Assembly (NCBI RefSeq): GCF_024172185.1
Contig: NZ_JAMZEC010000001.1
Location: forward strand, 1,984,001 to 2,048,000
Length of the DNA stretch: 64,000 bases
Direction of reading: 5' to 3'
Origin: Nonomuraea roseoviolacea subsp. carminata
GTDB lineage: Bacteria > Actinomycetota > Actinomycetes > Streptosporangiales > Streptosporangiaceae
The position numbers were made by a program, and so were the translations under genes. Below the pieces are notes generated by a model. That model ran no database searches and was not told the origin of the DNA. It saw only the letters and a list, made by a program, of their open reading frames with translations. Positions 34,411 through 42,612 of this stretch are shown in pieces; positions within the stretch are counted from its first letter, which is position 1, and every line of letters begins with the position of its first letter.

Positions 34411-35799
34411 ATGGCGTGGTGGCAAGGTGAGGTGGCGGCGCCGGCCGTCCCGGCCCCGAGGGTCGGCGACGAGCCGGAGCTGGTGCTTGCCGCGCAGGCG
34501 GGCGACCCGCGGGCCGCGCACCGGCTCGGCAAGCTCTGCGCCCAGCGCGGCGACCGCTCGGCGGCCCGGCACTGGTGGGAGCGCGCCGCGGCGGCCGGCA
34601 ACGTCGACAGCGCCTACAACCTGGGCGTCTGGCACGAGAAGCACGGCAGCCTGGAGGAGGCCGTCGCCTGGTACGAGCGGGCGGCCGGGCTCGGCGACGT
34701 CGAGGCCGCGGTCAACCTCGCCACCCTGCTGCTGGAGCAGCGCGGCGACCTGGCCTCCGCGCGCGCCTGGTTCGAGCGGGCGGCCCGCTCCGGCTCCCGG
34801 GCCGCGGCCCGTCGGCTGGCGTTGATCTGCGAGGACGCGGGCGAGTTGCCCGCCGCGCGGCAGTGGCACCGCAGGGCGGCCGGGGAGGGCGACCACGCCT
34901 CCGCCCACGACCTGGGCTTTCTCGCGTACGCGGCGGGTGACGAGGCGGAGGCCGCGCGCTGCTGGGAGCACGCCACCCGGGGCGGCCACGCCGACTCCGC
35001 CTATCACCTGGGGCTGCTCCTCCAGGCGCGCCGCGACCCCGAGGGCGCCGAGGCGTACTACCGGCTGGCCGCCACCAGCGAGCATCCGGGGGCGGCGTCC
35101 AAGCTCGGCGGCATCGCGCTGTCGCGCGGCGACGTGCGCACCGCGCGGGCCTGGTACGAGCGGGCCGCGAACGCGGGACGCCCGGCCGACCAGCGGATGG
35201 CCGGGTACGTGTGCGTGGAGCTGGGCGACCCGGCGGGGGCCGGGCACTGGTTCGGCCGGGCGGCCGCCGCGGGCGACCCGGGCTCGGCCTACGGCTTCGC
35301 GCTGCTGCTCATCGCCGAGTACGGCGACCTGGCCTCCGGCCGGCACTGGCTGCGGGTGGCGGCGCAGGCCGGGCACCACCACGCGGCCGTGGAGCTGGGC
35401 GGGCTGCTGTCGGCGGCCGGGGAGTACGCCGAGGCGCAGCGCTGGCTGTCCGACCCGCCGCCGCCCGGCTGGGACCGGGTCACCGAGCCGGAGCTGGCCG
35501 CGCGGGCCGAGCTGGCCGCCGCGGCGACCGGCCGCCGGGGCGGGGTGCCGCTGTCCGTACAGGAGCTGTCGGAGCTGCTCGGCACGTGGGACCTGGTGAC
35601 CAGGCCGCTGCGCGACCACAGCGGAGTCGTACGGTGGCTGGTGGAGCGCAGCGGCCTGCACGCGAGCGCGATCGAGCACTTCGCCTCGGTGCGCGGCACG
35701 CTGCTGCGGCCCGGCAGCTCGCCCTGGCCGAGCCAGGGCGAGGTCGAGCACGTGCTGGAGACCGCCCGCGACCTGCGGCGCCGCCTCGGCGTCCGGTGA
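34411..35799 (+). CDS. SEL1-like/TPR repeat protein
   Basis: 462 residues from ATG 34411. About nine SEL1-type helical repeats follow one another from residue 25 to 350. Each has the form A-x-x-L-G-x-L-x-x-x-x-G-D-x-x-x-A-x-x-W-x-x-R-A-A-x-x-G, for example AYNLGVWHEKHGSLEEAVAW and AYHLGLLLQARRDPEGAEAY. A different C-terminal region (LSVQELSELLGTWDLVTRPL; EVEHVLETARDLRRRLG) forms helices. There is no signal peptide, so it is probably a cytosolic scaffold for protein contacts. It begins just after the IS right-end relic; its promoter must lie within or beside that relic. Confidence 0.85.
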   Translation: MAWWQGEVAAPAVPAPRVGDEPELVLAAQAGDPRAAHRLGKLCAQRGDRSAARHWWERAAAAGNVDSAYNLGVWHEKHGSLEEAVAWYERAAGLGDVEAAVNLATLLLEQRGDLASARAWFERAARSGSRAAARRLALICEDAGELPAARQWHRRAAGEGDHASAHDLGFLAYAAGDEAEAARCWEHATRGGHADSAYHLGLLLQARRDPEGAEAYYRLAATSEHPGAASKLGGIALSRGDVRTARAWYERAANAGRPADQRMAGYVCVELGDPAGAGHWFGRAAAAGDPGSAYGFALLLIAEYGDLASGRHWLRVAAQAGHHHAAVELGGLLSAAGEYAEAQRWLSDPPPPGWDRVTEPELAARAELAAAATGRRGGVPLSVQELSELLGTWDLVTRPLRDHSGVVRWLVERSGLHASAIEHFASVRGTLLRPGSSPWPSQGEVEHVLETARDLRRRLGVR

Positions 35800-35818
35800 G
35801 CGGTCTCAGCAGGGGAGG

Positions 35819-36934
35819 TCAGACCGCCAGGACGTCGGCCACCGGCGTGTGGTCCAGCCCCAGCGCCTCAGCGACCGGCGCGTTGGTGAGCGTCCCGTCG
35901 TGCGTGTTGAGGCCGGCGGCCAGCGCCGGGTCCTTGGCCAGGGCGTCGCGCCAGCCGAGGTCGGCCAGCTTCACCGCGTACGGCAGCGTGGCGTTCGTCA
36001 GCGCGTAGGTGGAGGTGTTGGCCACCGAGCCCGGCATGTTGGCCACGCAGTAGAACACCGACTCGTGGACCTTGTAGGTCGGCTCGGCGTGCGTGGTCGG
36101 GCGGGAGTCCTCGAAGCAGCCGCCCTGGTCGATGGCGATGTCCACGAGCACCGAGCCCGGCTTCATGCGCGAGACCAGGTCGTTGGAGACGAGCGTCGGC
36201 GCCTTGGCGCCGGGGATGAGGACCGCGCCGATGACCAGGTCGGCCTGCAGCACCTCCTGCTCGATCGCGTACGAGGTGGAGACCAGGGTCTTCAGGCGGC
36301 CCTGGTAGATGGCGTCGATGAAGCGCAGACGGTCGACGTTCGTGTCGAGCACGGTGACGTCGGCGCCCATGCCGACGGCGATCTGCGCGGCGTTCAGGCC
36401 GGAGACGCCGCCGCCGATGACGACGACCTTGGCGGGGGCCACGCCGGGCACGCCGCCCGGCAGGACGCCGCGCCCGCCGTTGAAGCGCATCAGGTTGTAC
36501 GCGCCGACCTGCGGGGCCAGCCGCCCGGCCACCTCCGACATGGGCGCGAGCAGCGGCAGCGCGTTGCCGACCTGGACCGTCTCGTACGCGATGCCGGTCG
36601 TGCCCGCCGACAGCAGCGCCTCGGTGCACGGCCGCGACGCCGCCAGGTGCAGGTACGTGAACAGCACCAGCCCCTCGCGCAGCCGGTGGTACTCCTCGGC
36701 GATGGGCTCCTTGACCTTGAGCACCATGTCGGCCTGGGCCCACACGTCGTCGGCGCTGTCGATCATCTTGGCGCCCGCCGCGAGGTACTCCTCGTCCGGG
36801 ATGTGCGAGCCGAGGCCCGCGCCGCGCTGGACCGTCACCTCGTGGCCGTGGCGCACCAGCTCGTGGACACCCGCGGGCGTGGCGGCGACCCGGTATTCAT
36901 GGTTCTTGACCTCGGCAGGCACGCCGATCTTCAT
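35819..36934 (-). CDS. ald: Alanine dehydrogenase
   Basis: 371 residues, exactly the usual length; ATG 36934 with AAAGGA upstream. Signature MKIGVPAEVKNHEYRVAATP. Catalytic K75 in MVLKVKEP and H96 in LFTYLHLA match the known active-site positions of Ald. The NAD-binding Rossmann fold is KVVVIGGGVSGLNAAQIAVG. It interconverts L-alanine and pyruvate plus ammonia with NAD, a hexameric cytosolic enzyme. It follows an omega-aminotransferase gene on the same strand (58 bases). Together they can make alanine the amino-group carrier: the aminotransferase forms alanine and Ald releases the ammonia. Confidence 0.96.
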   Translation of the reverse strand: MKIGVPAEVKNHEYRVAATPAGVHELVRHGHEVTVQRGAGLGSHIPDEEYLAAGAKMIDSADDVWAQADMVLKVKEPIAEEYHRLREGLVLFTYLHLAASRPCTEALLSAGTTGIAYETVQVGNALPLLAPMSEVAGRLAPQVGAYNLMRFNGGRGVLPGGVPGVAPAKVVVIGGGVSGLNAAQIAVGMGADVTVLDTNVDRLRFIDAIYQGRLKTLVSTSYAIEQEVLQADLVIGAVLIPGAKAPTLVSNDLVSRMKPGSVLVDIAIDQGGCFEDSRPTTHAEPTYKVHESVFYCVANMPGSVANTSTYALTNATLPYAVKLADLGWRDALAKDPALAAGLNTHDGTLTNAPVAEALGLDHTPVADVLAV

Positions 36935-36992
36935 CGCGGAATCCTTTCGGGACGTGCTCCGGCACGGCGGGCGCCGTGCCGGAGGGGAGGTG

Positions 36993-38375
36993 TTAGAGGC
37001 GAGACCACGCTTCGGTGAGAACGGAGCGGAGGATCGACCCGATCTCGTCGAACTCCCGCGGCCCCGCGATGAGCGGGGGCGCGAGCTGGATGACCGGGTC
37101 GCCCCGGTCGTCGGCACGGCAGTAGAGGCCCGCGTCGAACAGCGCCTTGGACAGGAAGCCGCGCAGCAGCCGCTCCGACTCGTCGGCCGTGAACGTCTCC
37201 TTCGTGGTCTTGTCCTTGACCAGCTCGATGCCCCAGAAGTAGCCGGAGCCGCGGATGTCGCCGACGATCGGCAGGTCGCGCAGGCCGTCGAGCGTCGCCT
37301 GGAACAGCGGCTCGTTGCGGGTGACGTGGCCGAGCAGGTCCTCGCGCTCGAAGATGTCGAGGTTGGCCAGCGCCACGGCCGCCGAGACGGGGTGACCGCC
37401 GAAGGTGTAGCCGTGGGCGAACATGTTGTCGCCGTCCTTGAACGGCTCGAACAGCCGGTCGTGGGCGATCATGGCGCCGATCGGCGAGTAGCCGGAGGTC
37501 ATGCCCTTGGCGCAGGTGATGATGTCGGGTACGTAGTCGAACTTCTCGCCGCCGAACATCGTGCCGAGGCGGCCGAAGGCGCAGATGACCTCGTCGGAGA
37601 CGAGCAGCACGTCGTACTCGTCGCAGATCTCGCGCAGGCGCTGCCAGTAGCCGGGCGGGGGCGGGAAGCAGCCGCCCGCGTTCTGCACCGGCTCGGCGAA
37701 GACGGCGGCGACGGTGTCCGGGCCCTCCATCTCGATGGCGCGGGCCACGCGGTCGGCCGCCCAGATGCCGTACTCCTCGGGCGTCATGCCCTTGACGCCG
37801 GTGATCTCGTCGGCGCGGTAGTGGTTGGTGTTCGGCACGCGGACGGAGCCGGGGACGAGCGGCTCGAACATCTGCTTGAACGCCGGGATGCCGGTGATCG
37901 ACAGGGCGCCCTGCGGGGTGCCGTGGTAGGCGATCTGGCGGCTGATGACCTTGTGCTTGAGCGGCTTGCCGGTGAGCTTGAAGTACTGCTTGGCGAGCTT
38001 CCAGGCGGTCTCGACGGCCTCGCCGCCGCCGGTGGTGAAGAAGACCTTGTTGAGGTCGCCGGGCGCCAGGGCCGCCAGCCGCTCGGCCAGCTCGGCGGCC
38101 TTCGGGTGGGCGTAGGACCACAGCGGGAAGAAGGCCAGCTCCTGGGCCTGCTTGGCGGCGGCCTCGGCCAGTTCGCTGCGTCCGTGGCCGGCCTGGACGA
38201 CGAAGAGTCCCGCCAGCCCGTCGAGGTAGCGCTTGCCGTGGATGTCGTAGATGTACGAACCTTCGCCCCGGACGATCGTCGGGATCTCTGCGTGCTGATA
38301 GGCGCTATGCCTGGTGAAGTGCAGCCACAGGTTGTCGTGCGCGGCCTTGAGGATGTCGTTTTCCGGCTGCGTCAT
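36993..38375 (-). CDS. Class III PLP-dependent aminotransferase (omega-amino acid/pyruvate type)
   Basis: 460 residues, ATG 38375. Fold type I class III: YIYDIHGKRYLDGLAGLFVV, FFTTGGGEAVETAWKLAKQY, the Asp of LLVSDEVICAFGRLG and the PLP lysine in ITCAKGMTSGYSPIGA. The N-terminal WLHFTRHSAY is typical of omega-amino acid:pyruvate and putrescine/GABA aminotransferases. Pairing with alanine dehydrogenase downstream supports pyruvate as the amino acceptor. Which amine or beta-amino acid is used cannot be read. The intergenic region to the divergent dipeptidase gene (38376-38606) is relatively AT-rich and probably holds both promoters. Confidence 0.9.
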   Translation of the reverse strand: MTQPENDILKAAHDNLWLHFTRHSAYQHAEIPTIVRGEGSYIYDIHGKRYLDGLAGLFVVQAGHGRSELAEAAAKQAQELAFFPLWSYAHPKAAELAERLAALAPGDLNKVFFTTGGGEAVETAWKLAKQYFKLTGKPLKHKVISRQIAYHGTPQGALSITGIPAFKQMFEPLVPGSVRVPNTNHYRADEITGVKGMTPEEYGIWAADRVARAIEMEGPDTVAAVFAEPVQNAGGCFPPPPGYWQRLREICDEYDVLLVSDEVICAFGRLGTMFGGEKFDYVPDIITCAKGMTSGYSPIGAMIAHDRLFEPFKDGDNMFAHGYTFGGHPVSAAVALANLDIFEREDLLGHVTRNEPLFQATLDGLRDLPIVGDIRGSGYFWGIELVKDKTTKETFTADESERLLRGFLSKALFDAGLYCRADDRGDPVIQLAPPLIAGPREFDEIGSILRSVLTEAWSRL

Positions 38376-38606
38376 GGTTATCTTCCCTTGCGTCTGATCT
38401 CACCACAGTGTGCATGTTCACCTGCGGATTGCCAAGTGAAAGCGTCGCGACACTCTGCAAGAAAACCGAGATCCGCAGAACCGCTATGTAACCGCTACGA
38501 AATCCGCAGTAGATTTGCGAGCGGGTCCTGCTCGTTTCCCGCGCTGTGGGAGCGTCTGTGATCCAATGAGACGTTGACTATCGAAACAACCCCGGGGGAC
38601 CGTCCC

Positions 38607-39962
38607 GTGACTCCTGACCAGATCGAGAGAGCCGTCGCCGCCGCGATGCCGCAGGGCGTGGACGAGCTGAGGCGGCTCGCCGCCATCCCGTCCGTCGCCT
38701 TCCCCGGGCACCCCGAGGAGCCGGTGTACGCGGCCGCCGCCATGACCGAGGAGCTGCTGCGCTCGGTCGGGCTGCCGCACGTCCAGCAGATCCCCGTCGA
38801 GGGCAGTTTCCCCGCCGTGTACGGCGAGGCGCCCGCGCCTCCCGGCGCGCCCACGGTCCTGCTGTACGCGCACTACGACGTGCAGCCCGCCGGTGACCCC
38901 GCCGCCTGGCGCACCCCGCCGTTCGAGCCGACGCTGATCGACGGGCAGCTCTACGGCCGGGGCACCGCCGACGACAAGTCCGGCGTCATCTCGCACGTCC
39001 TCGCCCTGCGCGCCTTCCAGGGCCGCTTCCCCGTCGGCGTGAAGGTCATCATCGAGGGCCAGGAGGAGTACGCGGGCGAGCGCCTCGAAGCGTTCGTCGA
39101 CCGCAACCCCGACCTGCTGCGGGCCGACGCCATCGTCGTCGCCGACACCGGCAACCCGCGCGTCGGCGACCCCTCCGTCACCACCTCCCTGCGCGGCATG
39201 GCGGCGTTCACCATGGAGGTCCGCACGCTGCGCGAGTCCGTCCACAGCGGGCAGTTCGGCGGCGCCGCCCCCGACGCGCTCGCCGCGCTCATGCGCATGG
39301 TCACCTCGCTGCACGACGACAACGGCGACGTCCGCGTCCCCGGCCTGCCGCGCGGCACGTTCCTCGGGCAGGGGCCGTCGGAGGAGGAGTTCCGCCGGAC
39401 CGCCGGCGTGGTCGACGGCGTCTCGCTCGTCGGCTCCGGCTCGCTGGCCGACCGGCTGTGGGCGTCGTACGCCATCACCGTGACCGGCCTCGACGTGCCG
39501 ACGGTCTCCGGGGCCATCAACGCCGTCCAGCCGGTGGCCCGGGCCCGCGTCACCGTCCGCATCCCGCCGGCCGGCGACCCGAAGACCACGGTCAACGCCG
39601 TCGTCGAGTTCCTGCGCCAGGTGGCGCCGTGGGGCGTCCAGGTGTCGTTCGGCGACTTCACCGTGGGGTCCGGCTTCCAGGCCGACTCCGGCGGCAAGGC
39701 CCGCGCGGCCCTCAACCGGGCCATGGAGCGCGCCTTCGGCCGCCCGCCGCGCGACGTCGGCGCCGGCGGCTCCATCCCGCTGGTGAACACGCTGCTGCGG
39801 CAGTACCCGGCGGCGGAGATCCTGCTGTTCGGCGCGGAGGACGAGGAGGCGGCGGTGCACGCGCCCAACGAGCGGGTGGACCTGGAGGAGCTGCGCCGCG
39901 TCGCCACGACGGAGGCCCTCTTCCTGGCGGAACTCGGCGCCCCGTCGGCGCTCGGGGTCTGA
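38607..39962 (+). CDS. M20-family metallo-dipeptidase
   Basis: 451 residues from GTG 38607, which has GGGGGA seven bases upstream; a TTG at 38574 is also in frame. Metal site: YAHYDVQPAGDP (His and catalytic Asp), the bridging Asp in YGRGTADDKSG, the catalytic Glu pair in EGQEEYAGE, the Asp in VVADTGNP, and the late His in AVHAPNERV. The lid/dimerisation domain lies between (VHSGQFGGAAPDALAALMRM). It is of the ArgE/DapE/carnosinase-like dipeptidase class, cleaving short peptides in the cytosol with two zinc ions. It is divergent from the aminotransferase, which could use the amino acids released. Confidence 0.9.
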   Translation: MTPDQIERAVAAAMPQGVDELRRLAAIPSVAFPGHPEEPVYAAAAMTEELLRSVGLPHVQQIPVEGSFPAVYGEAPAPPGAPTVLLYAHYDVQPAGDPAAWRTPPFEPTLIDGQLYGRGTADDKSGVISHVLALRAFQGRFPVGVKVIIEGQEEYAGERLEAFVDRNPDLLRADAIVVADTGNPRVGDPSVTTSLRGMAAFTMEVRTLRESVHSGQFGGAAPDALAALMRMVTSLHDDNGDVRVPGLPRGTFLGQGPSEEEFRRTAGVVDGVSLVGSGSLADRLWASYAITVTGLDVPTVSGAINAVQPVARARVTVRIPPAGDPKTTVNAVVEFLRQVAPWGVQVSFGDFTVGSGFQADSGGKARAALNRAMERAFGRPPRDVGAGGSIPLVNTLLRQYPAAEILLFGAEDEEAAVHAPNERVDLEELRRVATTEALFLAELGAPSALGV

Positions 39963-40039
39963 CCTTTTGGGGGAAGCTTCACCCCAAGGTCTTCACCTTC
40001 GGGAGTCGCTTCGCGACGCGGGGGCTCAGGCAGCGCCCG

Positions 40040-40154
40040 GTGGGGGGCTCGGCGCCCCCCACACCCCCACAAGGGCGCGGCCCTCGCTCACGCTCGGACG
40101 CCCTGATCGGGGCTGCGCCCCGAACCCCGGGCGAGGGGGCTCCCGCCCCCTCGC
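40040..40154. repeat. Three consecutive strong stem-loops (REP-like or terminator cluster)
   Basis: Stem 1 has arms GTGGGGGGC (40040-40048) and GCCCCCCAC (40054-40062). Stem 2 has GGGGC/GCCCC (40109-40113, 40117-40121). Stem 3 has GCGAGGGGGC (40131-40140) and GCCCCCTCGC (40145-40154). All arms are perfect. They sit just after the dipeptidase stop and could end transcription from both sides. Their modular look suggests a family of repeated extragenic palindromes. Confidence 0.75.
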
Positions 40155-40407
40155 GCTCCCCTCTCCTCGGCCATGAGGACATCACGGCAGGTCAGCCAGT
40201 ACGGCCCGCGGCACATGATGCGAAGGAGCCGGTGAACGAAGCACCGAAAACCATGATGATCGCTCCTTGACGACAACCGTTACGCGGGGCAAGCGGCTCA
40301 CGATGACCCTGACAGAGCTGTGCCCCGGGCTGCGTGCAAGCAGAGGCACTCCCGGGGCTCATGTCAATGCACGGTAGCAAGCCATGCCCGAGCGAGAGAG
40401 GCGAAGT

Positions 40408-40431
40408 GACGGAGCGACGGAGCGACGGAGC
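40408..40431. repeat. Three perfect copies of GACGGAGC
   Basis: An 8-bp unit is repeated three times without mismatch in the spacer between convergent genes. It is non-coding; variation in copy number is expected by slippage. Confidence 0.85.
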
Positions 40432-40521
40432 GACACGACACCCAGGGATGCAGGGCCGCGGCTTCGGGAGGGGCCGCTGTTTCGGCGAAGTGGTGCGGGC
40501 GGTTTCGACGACGGCCGTACC

Positions 40522-41760
40522 TCATCCGGTGGACCAGAGCACCCACTGGGCCGGGGAGCCCGTCCACCCCAGCAGCCAGGTCCGGGTGGAGTCGGGCTGT
40601 GTGGTGACGGCGATCAGGTGCTCAAGGCCGCCGGGCAGCTTCACGGGGATCAGGCGCCCCCGCGTCAGGTGCGTCAGCTCGTTGCCGTCCGTCTCGGGGA
40701 GCCACAGTCCCCCGCTCCCGTCAGGGACCATCCGGTAGCCGGTGCGCCAGTCCAGCAGCTTGCCGAGCTGCTGCGACCACGCGGTGCCGTTCCAGTGGAG
40801 GATCAGCAGCCGTCCCATGGCGCAGGAAGGGGTCCCCTTGTCGACTACGCAGCCGGGAGCCTGGATGTCGGAGCTGACGCGGCCCATCGCCCAGAGGCCG
40901 GCCGGTCGTGCCGCGAAGAGGTCCCTGAGCTGCACGGACGATCGTCGCGCGTCCTGGGGCAGGTCGAGCCTGGGCGAGGGGATCGAGTGCCAGGCCCGCC
41001 CGTTCCAGCGGGCGAAGTACGGCACGTTCTCGGCGGCGGTGTAGTCGTCCGCATCCTCGCGCTCCCTCCGGCGGAATCCAGCCGCCCAGGCTTCGTCTGA
41101 TCCCCGGACGCCGACCAGCTCCGGTGTCATCCCGAGGGCGTATCCGCGGGTGGAGCGAGCCGTCCACCGGACGAGCGCGGATCCCTTCCTGAGCCAGAGC
41201 CCGTCGGTGCCGGACGCCGCCATGACGTCCCTCTCGCCCTTCAGGCCGTTCTCCTCGATCCAGCCGCCGCCGTCCCACCTGGCCACGCACCGATCGTCGG
41301 ACGCGTGTCGGGTGCCGAACACCCACACGGCGCCCTCGCGCGTGGTCAGGACCCGATCCAGCTCCGCGGCGCAGTCGGGGGCGGGCACCGTCCCCCACGC
41401 CCGGCCGTCATACCGCCAGACGGCACCGGTGGAGTCCTGATCGGTCCCGGTGCAGCCCTTCTGGCGACTGCCGGCCACCCAGACCTGCCCGTCCCGAGTC
41501 GAGGCCACGTCGGCGGGATAGCCGTCGGTGAACGCCACCGCCATGCGCCACCCCTCCCCCGCCGTCATGAGCGGGGGTGTGGTGGCCGCGACGTCCCACT
41601 GGCAGGTCCTCGCCGGGTCGGGCGTGAAGACCTTCGCGGCCGGTGAGGGAATCGGCGCCCGGGCGGTGGGGGTGAGCGTGGGGGCGGTGGCGGGGGTGCA
41701 GGCTGCCAGGCCCAGCGTCAGCGCGAGGACCGGTGAAAGGGGGGTGCGCACCCTGTTCAC
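40522..41760 (-). CDS. Lipoprotein with beta-propeller-like repeats
   Basis: 412 residues from GTG 41760; a GTG at 41751 or 41778 is possible. A lipoprotein signal peptide (RTPLSPVLALTLGLAAC) with lipobox LAAC is followed by a Pro/Thr-rich linker. The body has recurring W-x-x-G-x-x-W segments: DGQVWVAGSRQ, GAVWRYDGRAWGTV, GAVWVFGTRHA, DGLWLRKGS, YFARWNGRAWHSI, ILHWNGTAWSQ and GGLWLPETDG. These suggest a seven-bladed propeller of kelch or BNR type. It would be anchored outside the membrane. No catalytic motif seen; role unknown. It is convergent with the dipeptidase gene. Confidence 0.75.
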   Translation of the reverse strand: MNRVRTPLSPVLALTLGLAACTPATAPTLTPTARAPIPSPAAKVFTPDPARTCQWDVAATTPPLMTAGEGWRMAVAFTDGYPADVASTRDGQVWVAGSRQKGCTGTDQDSTGAVWRYDGRAWGTVPAPDCAAELDRVLTTREGAVWVFGTRHASDDRCVARWDGGGWIEENGLKGERDVMAASGTDGLWLRKGSALVRWTARSTRGYALGMTPELVGVRGSDEAWAAGFRRREREDADDYTAAENVPYFARWNGRAWHSIPSPRLDLPQDARRSSVQLRDLFAARPAGLWAMGRVSSDIQAPGCVVDKGTPSCAMGRLLILHWNGTAWSQQLGKLLDWRTGYRMVPDGSGGLWLPETDGNELTHLTRGRLIPVKLPGGLEHLIAVTTQPDSTRTWLLGWTGSPAQWVLWSTG

Positions 41761-41870
41761 GGTATGGCACAGCCACATTACAAGATCACACTGGCTCTAC
41801 AAGAGGTCCGCTGAGACGCCTCGTCAGCCTGGGCGCTCGCCTGGGGACGAGGCTCGGGAAGCGCCGGACG

Positions 41871-42293
41871 TCATACCTTCTTGACGACGATCGAGTCCGG
41901 GAGCAGCTTCTCCAGGTCGTCCGCGTCCGAGGTGAAGACGGTGACCTGACCCTTCTGCTGTCGCGCGACGACGGCGAGCACGGCGTCGATCGCGTACTTG
42001 TGGCCGTGCAGCCCGGCCTCCGTCAGGAGCTGGCGGGCCCGGCGGGCCTGGTCCTTTCCCACGTCGGCGACGTTGAGCCGGGAGAGCACCCAATCCCAGC
42101 GTCGCTCAGTGATCCTTCCGTCGCACGCCTCGACCACCGTCATAGGAGAGGTCACCACGTCGGCCTGGCCTCGGGCGGCGAGGTCGAGCAAGGCGATCAT
42201 CTTCCTGTCGCCCCGCACGGCGAGGGACAGGGCCTCGCAGTCGAGTATGAGGATCCGTGGCGGCTGCCCACGCTCGCCGCTTCGCTTGCTCAC
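41871..42293 (-). CDS. PIN-domain toxin (VapC-like ribonuclease)
   Basis: 140 residues from GTG 42293, overlapping the antitoxin stop as GTGA. The four acidic positions of the PIN active site are visible: D18 in LILDCEA, E55 in TVVEACD, D103 in KYAIDAVLA and D123 in FTSDADDL. VapC toxins are Mg-dependent RNases that cut tRNA or rRNA and are held inactive by their antitoxin. The order antitoxin first, toxin second with overlap is usual. The toxin looks intact. Confidence 0.85.
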   Translation of the reverse strand: MSKRSGERGQPPRILILDCEALSLAVRGDRKMIALLDLAARGQADVVTSPMTVVEACDGRITERRWDWVLSRLNVADVGKDQARRARQLLTEAGLHGHKYAIDAVLAVVARQQKGQVTVFTSDADDLEKLLPDSIVVKKV

Positions 42294-42568
42294 GCCGCCT
42301 CTTCTGCCTTGCGCTTCCCGCCGGCGCGGCGGCGTTCGTGCTCGGCGTCGAGCTCGTCAAGTTCCTTGCCCGCCGCTGCGCGTTCGTCGTCGGTGACCGG
42401 CCCGTACTCTTCCTCGAGCCAGTTCACCAGCTCCAGCAACCGGTCGCGGTCTCGCTTGACGCGCAGCGCCTCGGCGACATAGGCCGACAGGCCACGCTCT
42501 GCCGCCTCGGCGCGGATCTCATCGAGGAGCTCCTCGGGAATCGTCACCGTCACTTTCTTGGTTGCCAT
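42290..42568 (-). CDS. Ribbon-helix-helix type antitoxin (VapB/CopG-like)
   Basis: 92 residues from ATG 42568; an ATG at 42580 is also in frame. The N-terminal strand and helices KKVTVTIPEELLDEIRAEAA then SAYVAEALRVKRD fit a ribbon-helix-helix DNA-binding module. The charged C-terminal tail (LEEEYGPVTDDERAAAG to KRKAEEAA) would wrap the PIN toxin. It probably represses its own promoter through the near-palindrome at 42574-42597. Coupled to the toxin by a 4-base overlap. Confidence 0.82.
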   Translation of the reverse strand: MATKKVTVTIPEELLDEIRAEAAERGLSAYVAEALRVKRDRDRLLELVNWLEEEYGPVTDDERAAAGKELDELDAEHERRRAGGKRKAEEAA

Positions 42569-42573
42569 ACTTG

Positions 42574-42597
42574 AGACCATACTCCTGGTATCGGTCT
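42574..42597. promoter_or_regulatory. Near-palindrome at the toxin-antitoxin promoter
   Basis: AGACC (42574-42578) and GGTCT (42593-42597) flank an inner ATAC/GTAT pair around TCCTG, just upstream of the antitoxin ATG 42568. Position and symmetry suit an autoregulatory operator for the ribbon-helix-helix antitoxin. If translation starts at 42580 the site overlaps the start codon. Confidence 0.45.
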
Positions 42598-42612
42598 TCT
42601 TACCAGCTGCTC

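Larger units (their letters stand above)
39963..40521. other. Long hairpin-rich spacer without genes
   Basis: 559 bases between the dipeptidase and a convergent lipoprotein gene. The first 200 bases hold three strong stem-loops, given separately. The bases 40200-40380 have lower GC and only short frames with no homology. A small GACGGAGC repeat lies at 40408-40431. No promoter pointing into a gene is evident, which fits a spacer between convergent genes. Confidence 0.6.
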
